Notes: generated by a model from the sequence alone, not told the origin. A stretch of 64,000 bases of DNA from Rhizobacter sp. (GCA_023954175.1 JAMLIM010000003.1:24656-88655); one strand, 5' to 3'. Positions 52,347 to 61,677 are shown, counted from the stretch's first letter. Made by a program: numbers and translations.

Positions 52347-53330
52347 ATGACCGGCGCACTGCTCGAGGTCAAGCACCTGAAGGTGGAGTTCCCCGGCCGG
52401 CGCGGGACGCTGGTCGCGCTCGACGATATTTCGTTCGAGATCGCACCGGGGGAGATCCTTGGCGTGGTGGGCGAGTCGGGTGCCGGCAAGTCGCTCACCG
52501 GTGCCGCGATCATCGGCCTGCTCGACCCGCCGGGGCGCATCGCCGCGGGCGAGATCCGCTTCGACGGGCGGCGCATCGACGACCTGCCCTACGAGGAAAT
52601 GCGCAAGGTGCGCGGGCGCCACATCGGCGCGATCTTCCAGGATCCGCTCACCTCGCTCAACCCGCTCTACACGATCGGCCGCCAGCTGACCGAGACGATC
52701 CAGACCCATCTGCCGATGAGCGATGCCGAGGCGCGCCAACGCGCGATCCGCCTGCTCGAGGAAACCGGCATCCAGGCGGCGGCGCAGCGCGTCGACCAGT
52801 ACCCGCACCAGTTCTCGGGGGGCATGCGCCAGCGCGTCGTCATCGCGCTCGCGCTCGCCGCCGAGCCGCGGCTGATCGTTGCCGACGAGCCGACGACGGC
52901 GCTCGACGTCTCGATCCAGGCGCAGATCATCCAGTTGCTCAAGCGCCTGTGCCGCGAGCACGGCGCGGCCGTGATGCTGGTGACGCACGACATGGGCGTG
53001 ATCGCCGAGACCTGCGACCGGGTCGCGGTCATGTACGCCGGCCGCATCGTCGAGATCGGCCCGGTCCACGACGTCATCCACTCTTCTGCCCACCCCTACA
53101 CCGCGGGGCTGATGGGGTCGATCCCGGCGATGGACGAGGACCGCGAGCGCCTGCTCCAGATCGACGGCGCGATGCCGCGCCTGAACGCCATCCCGCGCGG
53201 CTGCGCGTTCAACCCCCGCTGCTCCCAGGCGTTCGACCGCTGCCGCAGCGAGCGCCCCGACCTCATGCCGGCAGGCGCCTCGCGCGCCGCGTGCTGGTTG
53301 CTCGCGGCCGACGTGAAGGCGGCGGCATGA
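52347..53330 (+). CDS. Peptide importer ATPase, DppD/OppD type
   Basis: A 327-residue ATPase. Walker A is G-E-S-G-A-G-K-S, signature F-S-G-G-M-R-Q-R-V-V-I-A-L-A-L, Walker B L-I-V-A-D-E-P-T-T-A-L-D. The C-terminal oligopeptide domain has G-C-A-F-N-P-R-C-S-Q-A-F-D-R-C-R-S-E-R-P, the Fe-S-like Cys cluster of this subfamily. Its stop sits in GGCGGCATGA, the first boundary of the 110-bp tandem repeat. Confidence 0.94.
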   Translation: MTGALLEVKHLKVEFPGRRGTLVALDDISFEIAPGEILGVVGESGAGKSLTGAAIIGLLDPPGRIAAGEIRFDGRRIDDLPYEEMRKVRGRHIGAIFQDPLTSLNPLYTIGRQLTETIQTHLPMSDAEARQRAIRLLEETGIQAAAQRVDQYPHQFSGGMRQRVVIALALAAEPRLIVADEPTTALDVSIQAQIIQLLKRLCREHGAAVMLVTHDMGVIAETCDRVAVMYAGRIVEIGPVHDVIHSSAHPYTAGLMGSIPAMDEDRERLLQIDGAMPRLNAIPRGCAFNPRCSQAFDRCRSERPDLMPAGASRAACWLLAADVKAAA

Positions 53331-53440
53331 GTCGCGAAAGAGGGGCCCCACGCAGTGGGGATCGAAGCGAGCGAATGACGCCAGCCGCCGACGCGTGCGC
53401 GGCCACGAGTCGACCAGGCCTGGCGGAGGCGGCGGCATGA
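53327..53440 (+). CDS. 37-residue frame in repeat unit 1 (doubtful gene)
   Basis: [20 protein letters not shown]... to an Ala-rich end. ATG overlaps the upstream ATPase stop and its own stop overlaps the next unit's ATG (ATGA). Near-identical to the second frame. Whether a peptide is made is unknown; the frame may only maintain translational coupling. Confidence 0.3.
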   Translation: MSRERGAPRSGDRSERMTPAADACAATSRPGLAEAAA

Positions 53441-53550
53441 GTCGCGAAAGAGGGGCCCCACGCAGTGGGGATCGAAGCGAGCAAATGACGCCAGCCGCCG
53501 ACGCGTCCGCGCTCACGCGTCGACAAGGCGCGGCTGAGGCGGCGGCATGA
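53437..53550 (+). CDS. 37-residue frame in repeat unit 2 (doubtful gene)
   Basis: Same size and opening as unit 1 ([19 protein letters not shown]), with changes in the second half that keep it open. It ends in an ATGA overlap with the next ATPase start. Evidence for coding is only the preserved frame. Confidence 0.3.
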   Translation: MSRERGAPRSGDRSEQMTPAADASALTRRQGAAEAAA

Positions 53551-54557
53551 ATGCAGCGAGCACTGCGCCGCTGGTCGAGGTGCGCGACCTGGCGAAGACC
53601 TTCGACGTCTCCCCGCCCTGGCTGAACCGCGTCGTCGAGCGCAAGCCGCGCCAGTTCGTGCATGCGGTCGACGGCCTGAGCTTCGCGATCGAGCGCGGCA
53701 CGACGCTCGCGCTCGTCGGCGAGTCGGGTTGCGGCAAGAGCACGGTGGCGCGCATGCTCGTCGGCCTGTATGCGCCGAGCGCCGGCTCAGTGCACTTCGA
53801 CGGCGAGGACAGCGCCAAGGCCCTCGCCGCGCCCGGTGCGTCGGTGCTGCGCCGGCGCATGCAGATGATCTTCCAGGACCCGTACGCGAGCCTGAACCCG
53901 CGCTGGACGGTTCAGGACATCGTCGCCGAACCCTTGCACGAGCACGGCCTGATCGAGTCGAAGGAGGCGATGAAGGCGCGCGTCGGCGAGTTGCTGGAGT
54001 CGGTCGGGCTGGCTGCGGGCGACATGGTGAAGTACCCGCACCAGTTCTCCGGCGGCCAGCGCCAGCGTATCTCGATCGCGCGCGCGCTCGCGACGCAACC
54101 CGAGTTCCTCGTCTGCGACGAGCCCACATCGGCGCTCGACGTGTCGGTGCAGGCGCAGGTGCTCAACATCATGAAGGACCTGCAGCGCGCGCAGGGGCTG
54201 ACCTATCTGTTCATCTCGCACAACCTCGCGGTCGTGCGCCACGTCAGCGACCGCGTCGGCGTGATGTACCTCGGCAGGCTGGTCGAACTCGCCGACAAGG
54301 CCGATCTCTTCAGCCGCCCGCGCCACCCCTACACGCGCATGCTGCTCGACGCGATTCCGGACATCCACATGACCGGACGCGAGCGCAACCCGGTGCAGGG
54401 CGAAGTGCCCAACCCGCTCGATCCGCCGAGCGGCTGCTCGTTCCACCCGCGCTGCCCGCACGCGAACGATCGCTGCCAGACCGAGCGGCCGCTGCAGTTC
54501 GTGACCGGTTCCGCGATGGTCGCCTGCCACGCGGTGCAGGAGGGGCGCATCGGCTGA
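53547..54557 (+). CDS. Peptide importer ATPase, DppF/OppF type
   Basis: A 336-residue ATPase. Walker [10 protein letters not shown]-loop [12 protein letters not shown], signature [15 protein letters not shown], Walker [13 protein letters not shown] and the C-terminal [14 protein letters not shown] cluster. The N-terminus ([17 protein letters not shown]) has the insertion usual for DppF. It completes the importer with the DppD-type ATPase. Confidence 0.95.
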   Translation: MNAASTAPLVEVRDLAKTFDVSPPWLNRVVERKPRQFVHAVDGLSFAIERGTTLALVGESGCGKSTVARMLVGLYAPSAGSVHFDGEDSAKALAAPGASVLRRRMQMIFQDPYASLNPRWTVQDIVAEPLHEHGLIESKEAMKARVGELLESVGLAAGDMVKYPHQFSGGQRQRISIARALATQPEFLVCDEPTSALDVSVQAQVLNIMKDLQRAQGLTYLFISHNLAVVRHVSDRVGVMYLGRLVELADKADLFSRPRHPYTRMLLDAIPDIHMTGRERNPVQGEVPNPLDPPSGCSFHPRCPHANDRCQTERPLQFVTGSAMVACHAVQEGRIG

Positions 54558-54627
54558 GCCGAGCATATGACGACCCGTCGACCGACGTGTACGTCGGCCG
54601 AACCCCAGGGGGGCTACACCGGGCGGC

Positions 54628-55890
54628 TCAAAGCAGGTGTTCGCCGCGAAACAGCTCGTGCGGCTGCTCGCGGTCGCGGATGAGCCGCGCATCCGTGCCG
54701 GACACCATCACCTCGGCCGCGCGGCCGCGCGTGTTGTAGTTGCTCGCCATGCTCATCGCGTAGGCGCCCGCCGACAGCACGGCGACGCGGTCGCCCGGCT
54801 CGACCGCCAGCGCCCGCTCGCGGCCCAGCCAGTCGCCCGATTCACATACCGGGCCGACGACGTCATAGGTCTGCGCCGGCGTGTTGCGTTGCGCACACGG
54901 CACGATCGCCATCCACGCCTCGTACATCGCGGGGCGCAAGAGGTCGTTCATCGCGGCGTCGACGATGCAGAAGTTGCGCACCGCGGAGGGCTTGAGATAG
55001 AGCACCTCGGCGACGAGCACGCCCGCGTTGCCGACCAGCGAGCGTCCCGGCTCCAGCAGGATGCGGCGCTTGCCGTGTCCGCGCTCGTCGATGCGGGCCA
55101 GCAGTGCGCCCACCAGCGCTTCCGCCGAAGGTGGCCGCTCGTCGGTGTAGGTGATTCCGAGGCCGCCGCCGAGGTCGAGGTGATGCAGTGCGATGCCCGC
55201 CGCCTCGACGCTCTCGACGAGGTCGAGCATGCGGTCGAGCGCGTCCAGATAGGGGCCGGTGTCGACGATCTGCGAGCCGATGTGAAAGTCGATGCCCTGC
55301 ACCGCGAGCCCGGGCAGCGAAGCGGCACGCCGGTAGGCGGCGAGTGCTTCGTCGTGCGCGATGCCGAACTTGTTGCCCTTCAGGCCGGTCGAGATGTACG
55401 GGTGCGTGCGCGGGTCGACGTCGGGGTTCACGCGCAGGCTGACGCTGGCCGTCGCGCCGGCGGCCGTTGCGACCTGCGACAGCACTTCGAGTTCGGCGAC
55501 GCTCTCGACGTTGAAGCACATCACGCCGGCATCGAGCGCGCGCCGCATTTCGGTGCGCGTCTTGCCTACGCCCGAGAACACGACCTTGGCCGGATCGCCG
55601 CCGGCGGCGATCACGCGTTCGAGCTCACCGCCGGAGACGATGTCGAAGCCGCAGCCGGCGCGCGCGAACAACTGCAGCACGGCGAGGTTCGAGTTGGCCT
55701 TGAGCGCATAGCAGATCAGATGCTCGCGCCCGGCGAGTGCGCGCTGGTAGTCGGCGAGCGCCGCCAGCATCGCGGCGCGCGAGTAGACATAGAGCGGCGT
55801 GCCGAAGCGCGCGGCAAGATCGTCGAGCGCGCAGCCCTCGACGTGCAGGCGGGCGTCGCGATAGGCGACGTAGGGTGAACCGGGCAGCAT
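54628..55890 (-). CDS. lysA: Diaminopimelate decarboxylase
   Basis: LysA makes L-lysine from meso-DAP. The 420-residue fold-III PLP enzyme has C-Y-A-L-K-A-N-S-N (PLP lysine), H-I-G-S-Q-I-V-D-T-G-P-Y, D-L-G-G-G-L-G, E-P-G-R-S-L-V-G and the C-terminal G-P-V-C-E-S-G-D-W-L (active Cys). ATG 55890 starts M-L-P-G-S-P-Y-V-A-Y as in relatives; the long upstream frame overlaps lptM and is spurious. Gene order lptM-lysA with divergent cyaY is conserved. Confidence 0.97.
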   Translation of the reverse strand: MLPGSPYVAYRDARLHVEGCALDDLAARFGTPLYVYSRAAMLAALADYQRALAGREHLICYALKANSNLAVLQLFARAGCGFDIVSGGELERVIAAGGDPAKVVFSGVGKTRTEMRRALDAGVMCFNVESVAELEVLSQVATAAGATASVSLRVNPDVDPRTHPYISTGLKGNKFGIAHDEALAAYRRAASLPGLAVQGIDFHIGSQIVDTGPYLDALDRMLDLVESVEAAGIALHHLDLGGGLGITYTDERPPSAEALVGALLARIDERGHGKRRILLEPGRSLVGNAGVLVAEVLYLKPSAVRNFCIVDAAMNDLLRPAMYEAWMAIVPCAQRNTPAQTYDVVGPVCESGDWLGRERALAVEPGDRVAVLSAGAYAMSMASNYNTRGRAAEVMVSGTDARLIRDREQPHELFRGEHLL

Positions 55891-55898
55891 CGTGAGGC

Positions 55899-56141
55899 TC
55901 AGTTGGATGACGATGGGGTGGGTGCCGACGAAGCCGGCGAAGAGGCGGGTGCCGAGACGGCGTCCGGTGCGGGCGAGGTTTGCGAAGCCGGCGGGCCCGC
56001 GGCGGGCAGTGGCTTGGGCAGCGTCAACGGCCCCTTCTGCCCACAGCCGGCGGTGAGGGCGGCCGCGGCCAGACCCATGCTCGTGACCATGCAGGCAAGG
56101 GTGCGCGAGCGCGACGCTACACTCGAATTCAACTTGAACAT
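55899..56141 (-). CDS. lptM: LPS assembly lipoprotein LptM (YifL-like)
   Basis: An 80-residue lipoprotein whose hallmark is T-A-G-C-G-Q-K-G-P-L-T-L-P right after the lipobox Cys, the YifL/LptM signature. LptM helps the LptD barrel mature. The tail is Pro/Ser/Ala-rich and variable. ATG 56141 (M-F-K-L-N-S-S) or a later Met would serve; TAAGAT lies 5 nt before this ATG, hinting at a leaderless start. It lies 8 nt before lysA. Confidence 0.85.
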   Translation of the reverse strand: MFKLNSSVASRSRTLACMVTSMGLAAAALTAGCGQKGPLTLPKPLPAAGPPASQTSPAPDAVSAPASSPASSAPTPSSSN

Positions 56142-56162
56142 GCGCAATCTTAGCGACCCCCC

Positions 56163-56519
56163 ATGGCGCTCGATCCGACACCGTTGACCGACGCCGAGTA
56201 CGCCGCGCTGACCGGCGCCGTGCTGGCGGCGATCGAGGCCGCGGCCGATCGCTGGCTGCAGGATGACGTGGCCGACGTGGATACCGCCCGCAGCGGCGGT
56301 CTGCTCGAACTCGGCTTCGCCGACGGCAGCACGATTGTCGTCAACACGCAGCCGCCTCTGCAGGAACTGTGGCTGGCGGCGCGCTCGGGTGGCTATCACT
56401 TCAAGCATGTGCAGGGCCGCTGGCTCGACACGCGCGATGGGCGGGAGTTCTTCGAGGCGCTTTCCTCCTGCGCGAGCGCCCACGCGGGCCTGCCGCTGCG
56501 CGTCCTGCCGCCGGGCTGA
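56163..56519 (+). CDS. cyaY: Frataxin-like iron-sulfur protein CyaY
   Basis: A 118-residue frataxin homologue that moderates Fe-S assembly by IscS. Acidic helix 1 (L-T-D-A-E-Y...E-A-A-A-D-R-W-L), then G-L-L-E-L-G-F-A-D-G-S-T-I-V-V-N-T-Q-P-P-L-Q-E-L-W-L-A (family signature) and F-F-E-A-L. Divergent from lptM-lysA with a 21-nt gap between the two start codons, so the promoters must overlap. Confidence 0.95.
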   Translation: MALDPTPLTDAEYAALTGAVLAAIEAAADRWLQDDVADVDTARSGGLLELGFADGSTIVVNTQPPLQELWLAARSGGYHFKHVQGRWLDTRDGREFFEALSSCASAHAGLPLRVLPPG

Positions 56520-56632
56520 GCGGGCGGCCTCGGGTTCGCGCCTCTCGCCTCACCGGAGCGAACGACAGGCCACAGCGGTGGACCGGCGACCAGCCCGCCT
56601 CCGGCCCCGGTGCGGCGCGCGCTGAAGTGCGT

Positions 56633-59014
56633 TCAGCGCCGGAAGATGTCGAGGATGCTCCTTCGTTCTTCCTCGGTCGGCGCCTCGGGCACCTTGTCAT
56701 CGAGGCCGAGGCTGCTGACGCCGGCGTCCTGCGTGAATTCGTCGAAGTACCACTCGCCGTTTTGCTGCACCACGCCTGCAGGCACGGGCATCTGCTCCTC
56801 GACCGGAACACCCTTGAGTGCGACGCGCATGAAATCGATCCAGACCGGCAGCGCCAGCCCGCCCCCGGTTTCGCGCGCGCCGAGCTTGCGCGGTGTGTCG
56901 TAGCCGATCCAGGCAACCGCCACCACGCTGCGCTGGAAGCCGGCGAACCAGGCGTCGAGCGAATCGTTCGTCGTGCCCGTCTTGCCGAAGATGTCCCCGC
57001 GCTGCAGCTTGACCTTCGCCGATGCCGCCGTCCCCGAGCGCGTGACTTCCTGCAACAGGCTGTTCATGAGGAAAGCGTTGCGCGGCTCGATCGCGCGCTC
57101 GGCATCGGTTGGCGGTTCGAGCTTGGTCTCGTTCAGCACGTGCCCGCGGTCGTCGGTGATCTTGCTGATCAGCACCGGATTCACCAGGTAACCCCCGTTG
57201 GCGAACACCGCATACGCCGTCGCCATCTGCATCGGCGTGACGGATCCTGCGCCGAGCGCCATCGTCAGATAGGCCGGATGCTTGTCGGCATCGAAGCCAA
57301 AGCGCGTCGCCCACTGCTGGGCATATTCCGGGCCGATCGCCTGCAGGATGCGGATCGAGACCATGTTCTTGGACTTCGCCAGCGCCGTGCGCAACGGCAT
57401 CGGGCCCTCGAACTTGCCGTCGTAGTTCTTCGGCTCCCACGGCTGGCTGCCGGTGGTGTCGGCATCGAAGAACAGCGGCGCGTCGTTGATGATGGTCGAC
57501 GGTGTGAAGCCCTTTTCGAGCGCTGCCGAGTAGATGAAGGGCTTGAAGCTCGATCCCGGCTGACGCCAGGCCTGCGTCACATGATTGAACTTGCTCTTGG
57601 CATGGTCGAAGCCGCCGACGAGCGCACGCACCGCACCAGTCTGTGGGTCGAGCGCAACAAACGCGCCCTCGACTTCGGGCAGTTGCGTGATCGTCCAGCT
57701 ATCCTTGTCGCCCTTGACGAGCCGGATCACCGCGCCGCGGCGCAGCTGCGTCTTCGGGTTGCCTTTCTCGGCCAGGCCGGACTCGACCGGCTTCAGGCCG
57801 GCGCCGGTGACGGTCACCTGCTCACCGTCCTGCAGCACCGCGACGACCTTTTTCGGGCTCACCTCGAGCGCGACGCCGGCGCGCAGTTCGTCGTTGTCGG
57901 GATGGTCGGCCAGGGCCTCGGCGATGCGCGCGTCGATCTGCGCCGGGTCGGCCGGCAGATCGACGTAGGCTTCCGGTCCGCGATAGAACTGGCGCTGCTC
58001 GTAGGTCATGATGCCCTTGCGCAGCGCACGATAGGCCGTCGCCTGGTCGACCGAATCGATCGTCAGCGTCACGTTGAGCCCGCGCGTATAGGCCTCGGCA
58101 CCGTACTGGTTGAAGACGAGCTGGCGCGCCGTCTCGGCCGCGTACTCGGCATGCACCGGCAGTTCCTGGCGCGGGTGGTAGATGAGCTTTTGCTCGAGCG
58201 CGGCGTCACGCTGCGCCGGCGTGATGAAGTCGTTTTCCAGCATCCGGTCGAGCACGTAGTGCTGGCGCGCGATGGCGCGCTTCGGGTTCACGATCGGGTT
58301 GAAAGTCGAAGGCGCCTTGGGCAGCCCGGCGAGCATCGCCGCCTCGGCGACCGTGATGTTCTTCAGGGGTTTGCCGAAATAGGCTTCGCTCGCGGAAGCG
58401 AACCCGTAGGCGCGCTGGCCGAGGTAGATCTGATTCATGTAGAGCTCGAGGATCTGGTCCTTGCTGAGCTTGTTCTCGATCTTGAGTGCGAGCAGCACCT
58501 CGTAGATCTTGCGCGTCAGCGTCTTCTCGGTCGACAGGTAGAAGTTCTTCGCCACCTGCATCGTGATGGTCGACGCGCCCTGGCTCCCGAGGCCGCTGAA
58601 GTTGGCCATGCCGGCGCGCAGCACGCCCTTGTAGTCGACGCCGCCGTGCTCATAGAAGCGCGCGTCCTCTGCCGCCAGCACGGCCTGCTGCATGACCTTC
58701 GGGATCTCCGCGATCGGTGTGAAATCGCGCCGTTCCTCGCCGAACTCCCCGATCAGCACGGCGTCGGCGGAATAGATCCGCAGCGGCAGCTTGGGCTGGT
58801 AGTCCGTCAGGCCGCCGATCGCCGGCAGGTTGGGGTAGGCCACCGCGAGCGCGATCGCCACGAGCAGGAGCACCGAGACGGCCGTCGCGGCGAGCAGGGT
58901 GGCAAGTGCGGCAAGGGCCCTGAGCGGCCAGGCGGCCCAAAGCGGTCGGGCCGAAGATTTGTCGCGCGATGATGCTGCGGCGGCGCGCTTGGCCGGACGC
59001 TCGGATTCGCTCAT
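56633..59014 (-). CDS. mrcA: Penicillin-binding protein 1A (bifunctional)
   Basis: A 793-residue class A PBP anchored in the inner membrane (helix near residues 28-58). The GT51 transglycosylase has E-D-A-R-F-Y-E-H-G-G-V-D, G-A-S-T-I-T-M-Q-V-A-K-N and the R-K-I-Y-E motif. The transpeptidase has P-G-S-S-F-K-P-F-I (S-x-x-K), S-K-N (S-x-N) and F-G-K-T-G-T-T-N-D (K-T-G). An OB-like insertion precedes it. Divergent from pilM, the common arrangement in beta- and gamma-proteobacteria. Confidence 0.97.
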   Translation of the reverse strand: MSESERPAKRAAAASSRDKSSARPLWAAWPLRALAALATLLAATAVSVLLLVAIALAVAYPNLPAIGGLTDYQPKLPLRIYSADAVLIGEFGEERRDFTPIAEIPKVMQQAVLAAEDARFYEHGGVDYKGVLRAGMANFSGLGSQGASTITMQVAKNFYLSTEKTLTRKIYEVLLALKIENKLSKDQILELYMNQIYLGQRAYGFASASEAYFGKPLKNITVAEAAMLAGLPKAPSTFNPIVNPKRAIARQHYVLDRMLENDFITPAQRDAALEQKLIYHPRQELPVHAEYAAETARQLVFNQYGAEAYTRGLNVTLTIDSVDQATAYRALRKGIMTYEQRQFYRGPEAYVDLPADPAQIDARIAEALADHPDNDELRAGVALEVSPKKVVAVLQDGEQVTVTGAGLKPVESGLAEKGNPKTQLRRGAVIRLVKGDKDSWTITQLPEVEGAFVALDPQTGAVRALVGGFDHAKSKFNHVTQAWRQPGSSFKPFIYSAALEKGFTPSTIINDAPLFFDADTTGSQPWEPKNYDGKFEGPMPLRTALAKSKNMVSIRILQAIGPEYAQQWATRFGFDADKHPAYLTMALGAGSVTPMQMATAYAVFANGGYLVNPVLISKITDDRGHVLNETKLEPPTDAERAIEPRNAFLMNSLLQEVTRSGTAASAKVKLQRGDIFGKTGTTNDSLDAWFAGFQRSVVAVAWIGYDTPRKLGARETGGGLALPVWIDFMRVALKGVPVEEQMPVPAGVVQQNGEWYFDEFTQDAGVSSLGLDDKVPEAPTEEERRSILDIFRR

Positions 59015-59038
59015 GAATTTCCAGTGGGGGTGGCGCAG

Positions 59039-59044
59039 ATTATA
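59039..59044 (-). promoter_or_regulatory. Candidate -10 of the PBP1A gene
   Basis: A perfect TATAAT on the minus strand 24 nt before the ATG; TTGAGC (59064-59069) at 19 nt is a weak -35. Start near 59032 gives a short leader. The rest of the 266-nt gap to pilM has no gene. Confidence 0.45.
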
Positions 59045-59280
59045 GAAAGCGACTGTATTCAGGGCTCAAAGTCCGCTGAAGTTGGCTGCGGTGCGTGCCG
59101 ATAAGGGTGCAGGAGAAGGATTGGAAGTCGGATTTCAAGTCGACTCGGCGTGTGAGATTTGCAACGTGCGGGGATCGCTATGGCGGCGAACTCCTTTGTT
59201 AGTCAATATCTTTGCTGCTAGCATTGAAGTGACTTCTTAACATTCCAGCGCACGCCGTGGCGCGTTGGGGGAACAGCGAC

Positions 59281-60360
59281 GTGAGCTTTCTGGATGTGTT
59301 GATGGGGCGCAAGCATCCGCCGATGATCGGGCTCGACATCAGCTCGTCCAGCGTCAAGCTGGTCGAACTCGAGCAGACCGCCGGCGGGGAATACATACTG
59401 GAGCGCTTTGCTTCGGAGAGCTTCGAGAAGGGCTGGATCACCGACGGCCAGATCGAGAAGTTCGACGAGGTCGCCGAGGCGGTGCGCAAGGTGGTCACCA
59501 AGAGCGGCACGCGCACCAAGCACGTCGTGATGGCGATGCCGCAATCGGCCGTGATCACCAAGAAGATCATGTTGCCGGCCGGGCTGCGCGAGGAAGAGCT
59601 CGAAGTCCAGGTCGAGACCGAGGCCAACCAATACATCCCCTTCTCGCTCGACGAAGTGAGTCTGGACTTCTGCGTCATCGGGCCGAGCGCCACGTCGGTC
59701 GGCGATGTCGAGGTGCTGATCGCCGCATCGCGCAAGAACCTGGTGCAGGACCGACAGGGCCTGGCCGAGGCCGCGGGCCTGAAGCCGATGGTGCTCGACA
59801 TCGAGTCGCACGCATCGCGCCTGGCGATGAGCCGCCTTGTCGCCGCGCTGCCCAACGAAGGCCAGGACGCGCTCGTGGCGCTGTTCGAGATCGGCGCCGA
59901 CACGACGAGCCTCAAGGTGCTGCGTGACGACGAGATGCTCTACGACCGCGATCAGGCCTTCGGCGGTTCGCAGCTCACGCAGCTGATCTCGCGCCAGTAC
60001 GGCTTCTCGTTCGAGGAGGCGGAGCAGAAGAAGCTCGCCGGCGAGATGCCCGAGGACTACGAAGCATCGATCCTGGTGCCCTTCGTCGACAGCCTGTCGC
60101 AGGAGATCGGCCGCGCACTGCAGTATTTCTTCACCAGCACGCCGCACCACAAGGTGCACTACGTGATGCTGGCCGGGGGCACCGCGACGCTGCCGGGCCT
60201 GAAGGACCGGGTGACGGAGCTGACGGGTTTCGCCTCGATGGTCGTCAACCCGTTCGAGGACATGAAGCTCGGCTCGGCGGTGCGCGAAAGCAAGCTGCGG
60301 CGTGAGGCGCCCTCCTACCTGACCGCCTGCGGCCTGGCGATGCGGAGGTTCGCGAAGTGA
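59281..60360 (+). CDS. pilM: Type IV pilus assembly protein PilM
   Basis: A 359-residue actin-like cytoplasmic protein that binds PilN. The phosphate motif G-L-D-I-S-S-S-S-V-K-L-V-E-L is near the start; M-L-A-G-G-T-A-T-L-P-G-L is the adenosine site. GTG 59281 (V-S-F-L-D-V-L-M-G-R-K) was chosen as it matches relatives and a GGGGGAA site lies upstream; GTG 59257 adds eight residues. First gene of the alignment operon. Confidence 0.93.
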   Translation: MSFLDVLMGRKHPPMIGLDISSSSVKLVELEQTAGGEYILERFASESFEKGWITDGQIEKFDEVAEAVRKVVTKSGTRTKHVVMAMPQSAVITKKIMLPAGLREEELEVQVETEANQYIPFSLDEVSLDFCVIGPSATSVGDVEVLIAASRKNLVQDRQGLAEAAGLKPMVLDIESHASRLAMSRLVAALPNEGQDALVALFEIGADTTSLKVLRDDEMLYDRDQAFGGSQLTQLISRQYGFSFEEAEQKKLAGEMPEDYEASILVPFVDSLSQEIGRALQYFFTSTPHHKVHYVMLAGGTATLPGLKDRVTELTGFASMVVNPFEDMKLGSAVRESKLRREAPSYLTACGLAMRRFAK

Positions 60361-60983
60361 TCCTCATCAACCTGCTCCCGCACCGGGAGGAACGGCGCAA
60401 GCGGCGCAAGGTGGCGTTCTTTGCCGGTCTCGGCGTGGCGGCGGTGGCCGGCCTCGTGATCGTCGGCGCCTGGTACCTGCTGGTGCTGCAACTGACATCC
60501 GCGCAACAGGAGCGCAACCAGTTCCTGAAGACCGAAATCTCCAAGCTCGAGATCCAGATCAAGGACATCGCGACGCTCAAGGCCGAGATCGAAGCCCTCA
60601 AGGCGCGCCAGAAGGCGGTCGAAAACCTGCAGACCGATCGCAATATTCCGGTCCACGTGCTGAACGACCTCGTACGCCAGACACCCGAAGGCGTGTACTT
60701 CACCTCGGTGAAGCAGACCAACCAGACACTCGTGCTGAGCGGCATCGCGCAGACCAATGAGCGCGTTTCAGAGCTGCTGCGAAACCTGGCCTACAACGCC
60801 GAATGGCTGACCAAACCGGATCTGGTCGAGATTCGCGCCGCCAACGTCCAGACCGCGACACGCGAGCAAAAGCGCCTGTTCGACTTCTCGGTTCGCGTCG
60901 AGATCAAGCGGCCGCCAGAGGCGAAGCCCGACGACGCCGCGCAATCCAAGTCCGGCGCTGCGAAGTCGGCCAAGAAGTCCTGA
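60357..60983 (+). CDS. pilN: Type IV pilus assembly protein PilN
   Basis: A 208-residue bitopic protein. The cytoplasmic tail I-L-I-N-L-L-P-H-R-E-E-R-R, the PilM-binding motif, opens it. One membrane helix lies near residues 23-43, then a periplasmic coiled coil and ferredoxin-like domain. The GTG start overlaps the pilM stop by 4 nt. It dimerises with PilO. Confidence 0.95.
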   Translation: MILINLLPHREERRKRRKVAFFAGLGVAAVAGLVIVGAWYLLVLQLTSAQQERNQFLKTEISKLEIQIKDIATLKAEIEALKARQKAVENLQTDRNIPVHVLNDLVRQTPEGVYFTSVKQTNQTLVLSGIAQTNERVSELLRNLAYNAEWLTKPDLVEIRAANVQTATREQKRLFDFSVRVEIKRPPEAKPDDAAQSKSGAAKSAKKS

Positions 60984-60993
60984 GGTGGCAGCG

Positions 60994-61677
60994 ATGGCGA
61001 CGAACGCGAAATCCGGCAATATCGACGTGGGCGCGATGTTCGAGCGCGCGGCGTCGCAGTTCCGTGGGCTCAATCCCAACGAGCCTGGCCAGTGGCCCTG
61101 GCTGCCGAAGGCGGCGACCTGGATCGTGCTGGCCATCTTGGTGGTCGTGGTGGGCTGGTTCCTGCTGCTCTCGGACGCGCACGACGAACTCGACGCCGAG
61201 CGCGCCCGGGAGCCGGTCCTCAAGCAGGACTACCGCAACAAGCTCGCCCAGGCGGTGAACCTGGAGGAACTGCGCAAGCAAAAGCTCCAGGTCGAGGAAT
61301 ACGTGACGCAGCTCGAGAAGCAGCTCCCCGGCAAGGCCGAGATGGATGCGCTGCTGTCCGACATCAACCAGGCCGGCCTCGGCCGCGGCCTGCAATTCGA
61401 GCTGTTCCGCCCCGGCCAGGTCGTCGTCAAGGACTACTACGCGGAGCTGCCGATCTCGATCAAGGTCACCGGCCGCTACCACGACATCGGCGCTTTCGCC
61501 GCCGACGTCGCGAACCTGTCGCGCATCGTGACCCTGCACAACATGAGCATCACGACCGGCAAGGACCCGGGCGGCACGCTTTCGATGGAGGCCACGGCGC
61601 GCACCTACCGCTACCTCGACTCGAACGAGATTGAGGCGCAGAAGAAGACGACCGTGAAGCCGGGAGCGAAGAAATGA
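60994..61677 (+). CDS. pilO: Type IV pilus assembly protein PilO
   Basis: A 227-residue bitopic protein of the alignment complex. One membrane helix near residues 35-60 (W-I-V-L-A-I-L-V-V-V-V-G-W-F), then a coiled coil and the periplasmic core with F-E-L-F-R-P-G and the Y-A-E-L-P-I-S-I-K-V-T-G strand-turn typical of PilO. ATG 60994 has GAGG 8 nt upstream; a GTG three codons earlier is possible. Confidence 0.95.
   Translation: MATNAKSGNIDVGAMFERAASQFRGLNPNEPGQWPWLPKAATWIVLAILVVVVGWFLLLSDAHDELDAERAREPVLKQDYRNKLAQAVNLEELRKQKLQVEEYVTQLEKQLPGKAEMDALLSDINQAGLGRGLQFELFRPGQVVVKDYYAELPISIKVTGRYHDIGAFAADVANLSRIVTLHNMSITTGKDPGGTLSMEATARTYRYLDSNEIEAQKKTTVKPGAKK

Larger units (their letters stand above)
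53321..53550 (+). repeat. Tandem 110-bp repeat between the two importer ATPase genes
   Basis: GGCGGCATGA occurs at 53321, 53431 and 53541, marking two full 110-bp units. Each unit holds a hairpin GGGGCCCCAC-GCA-GTGGGGATC and differs mostly in its second half. The first boundary carries the stop of the upstream ATPase gene and the last the start of the downstream one, so the repeat expanded an ATGA-overlap junction. Confidence 0.85.
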
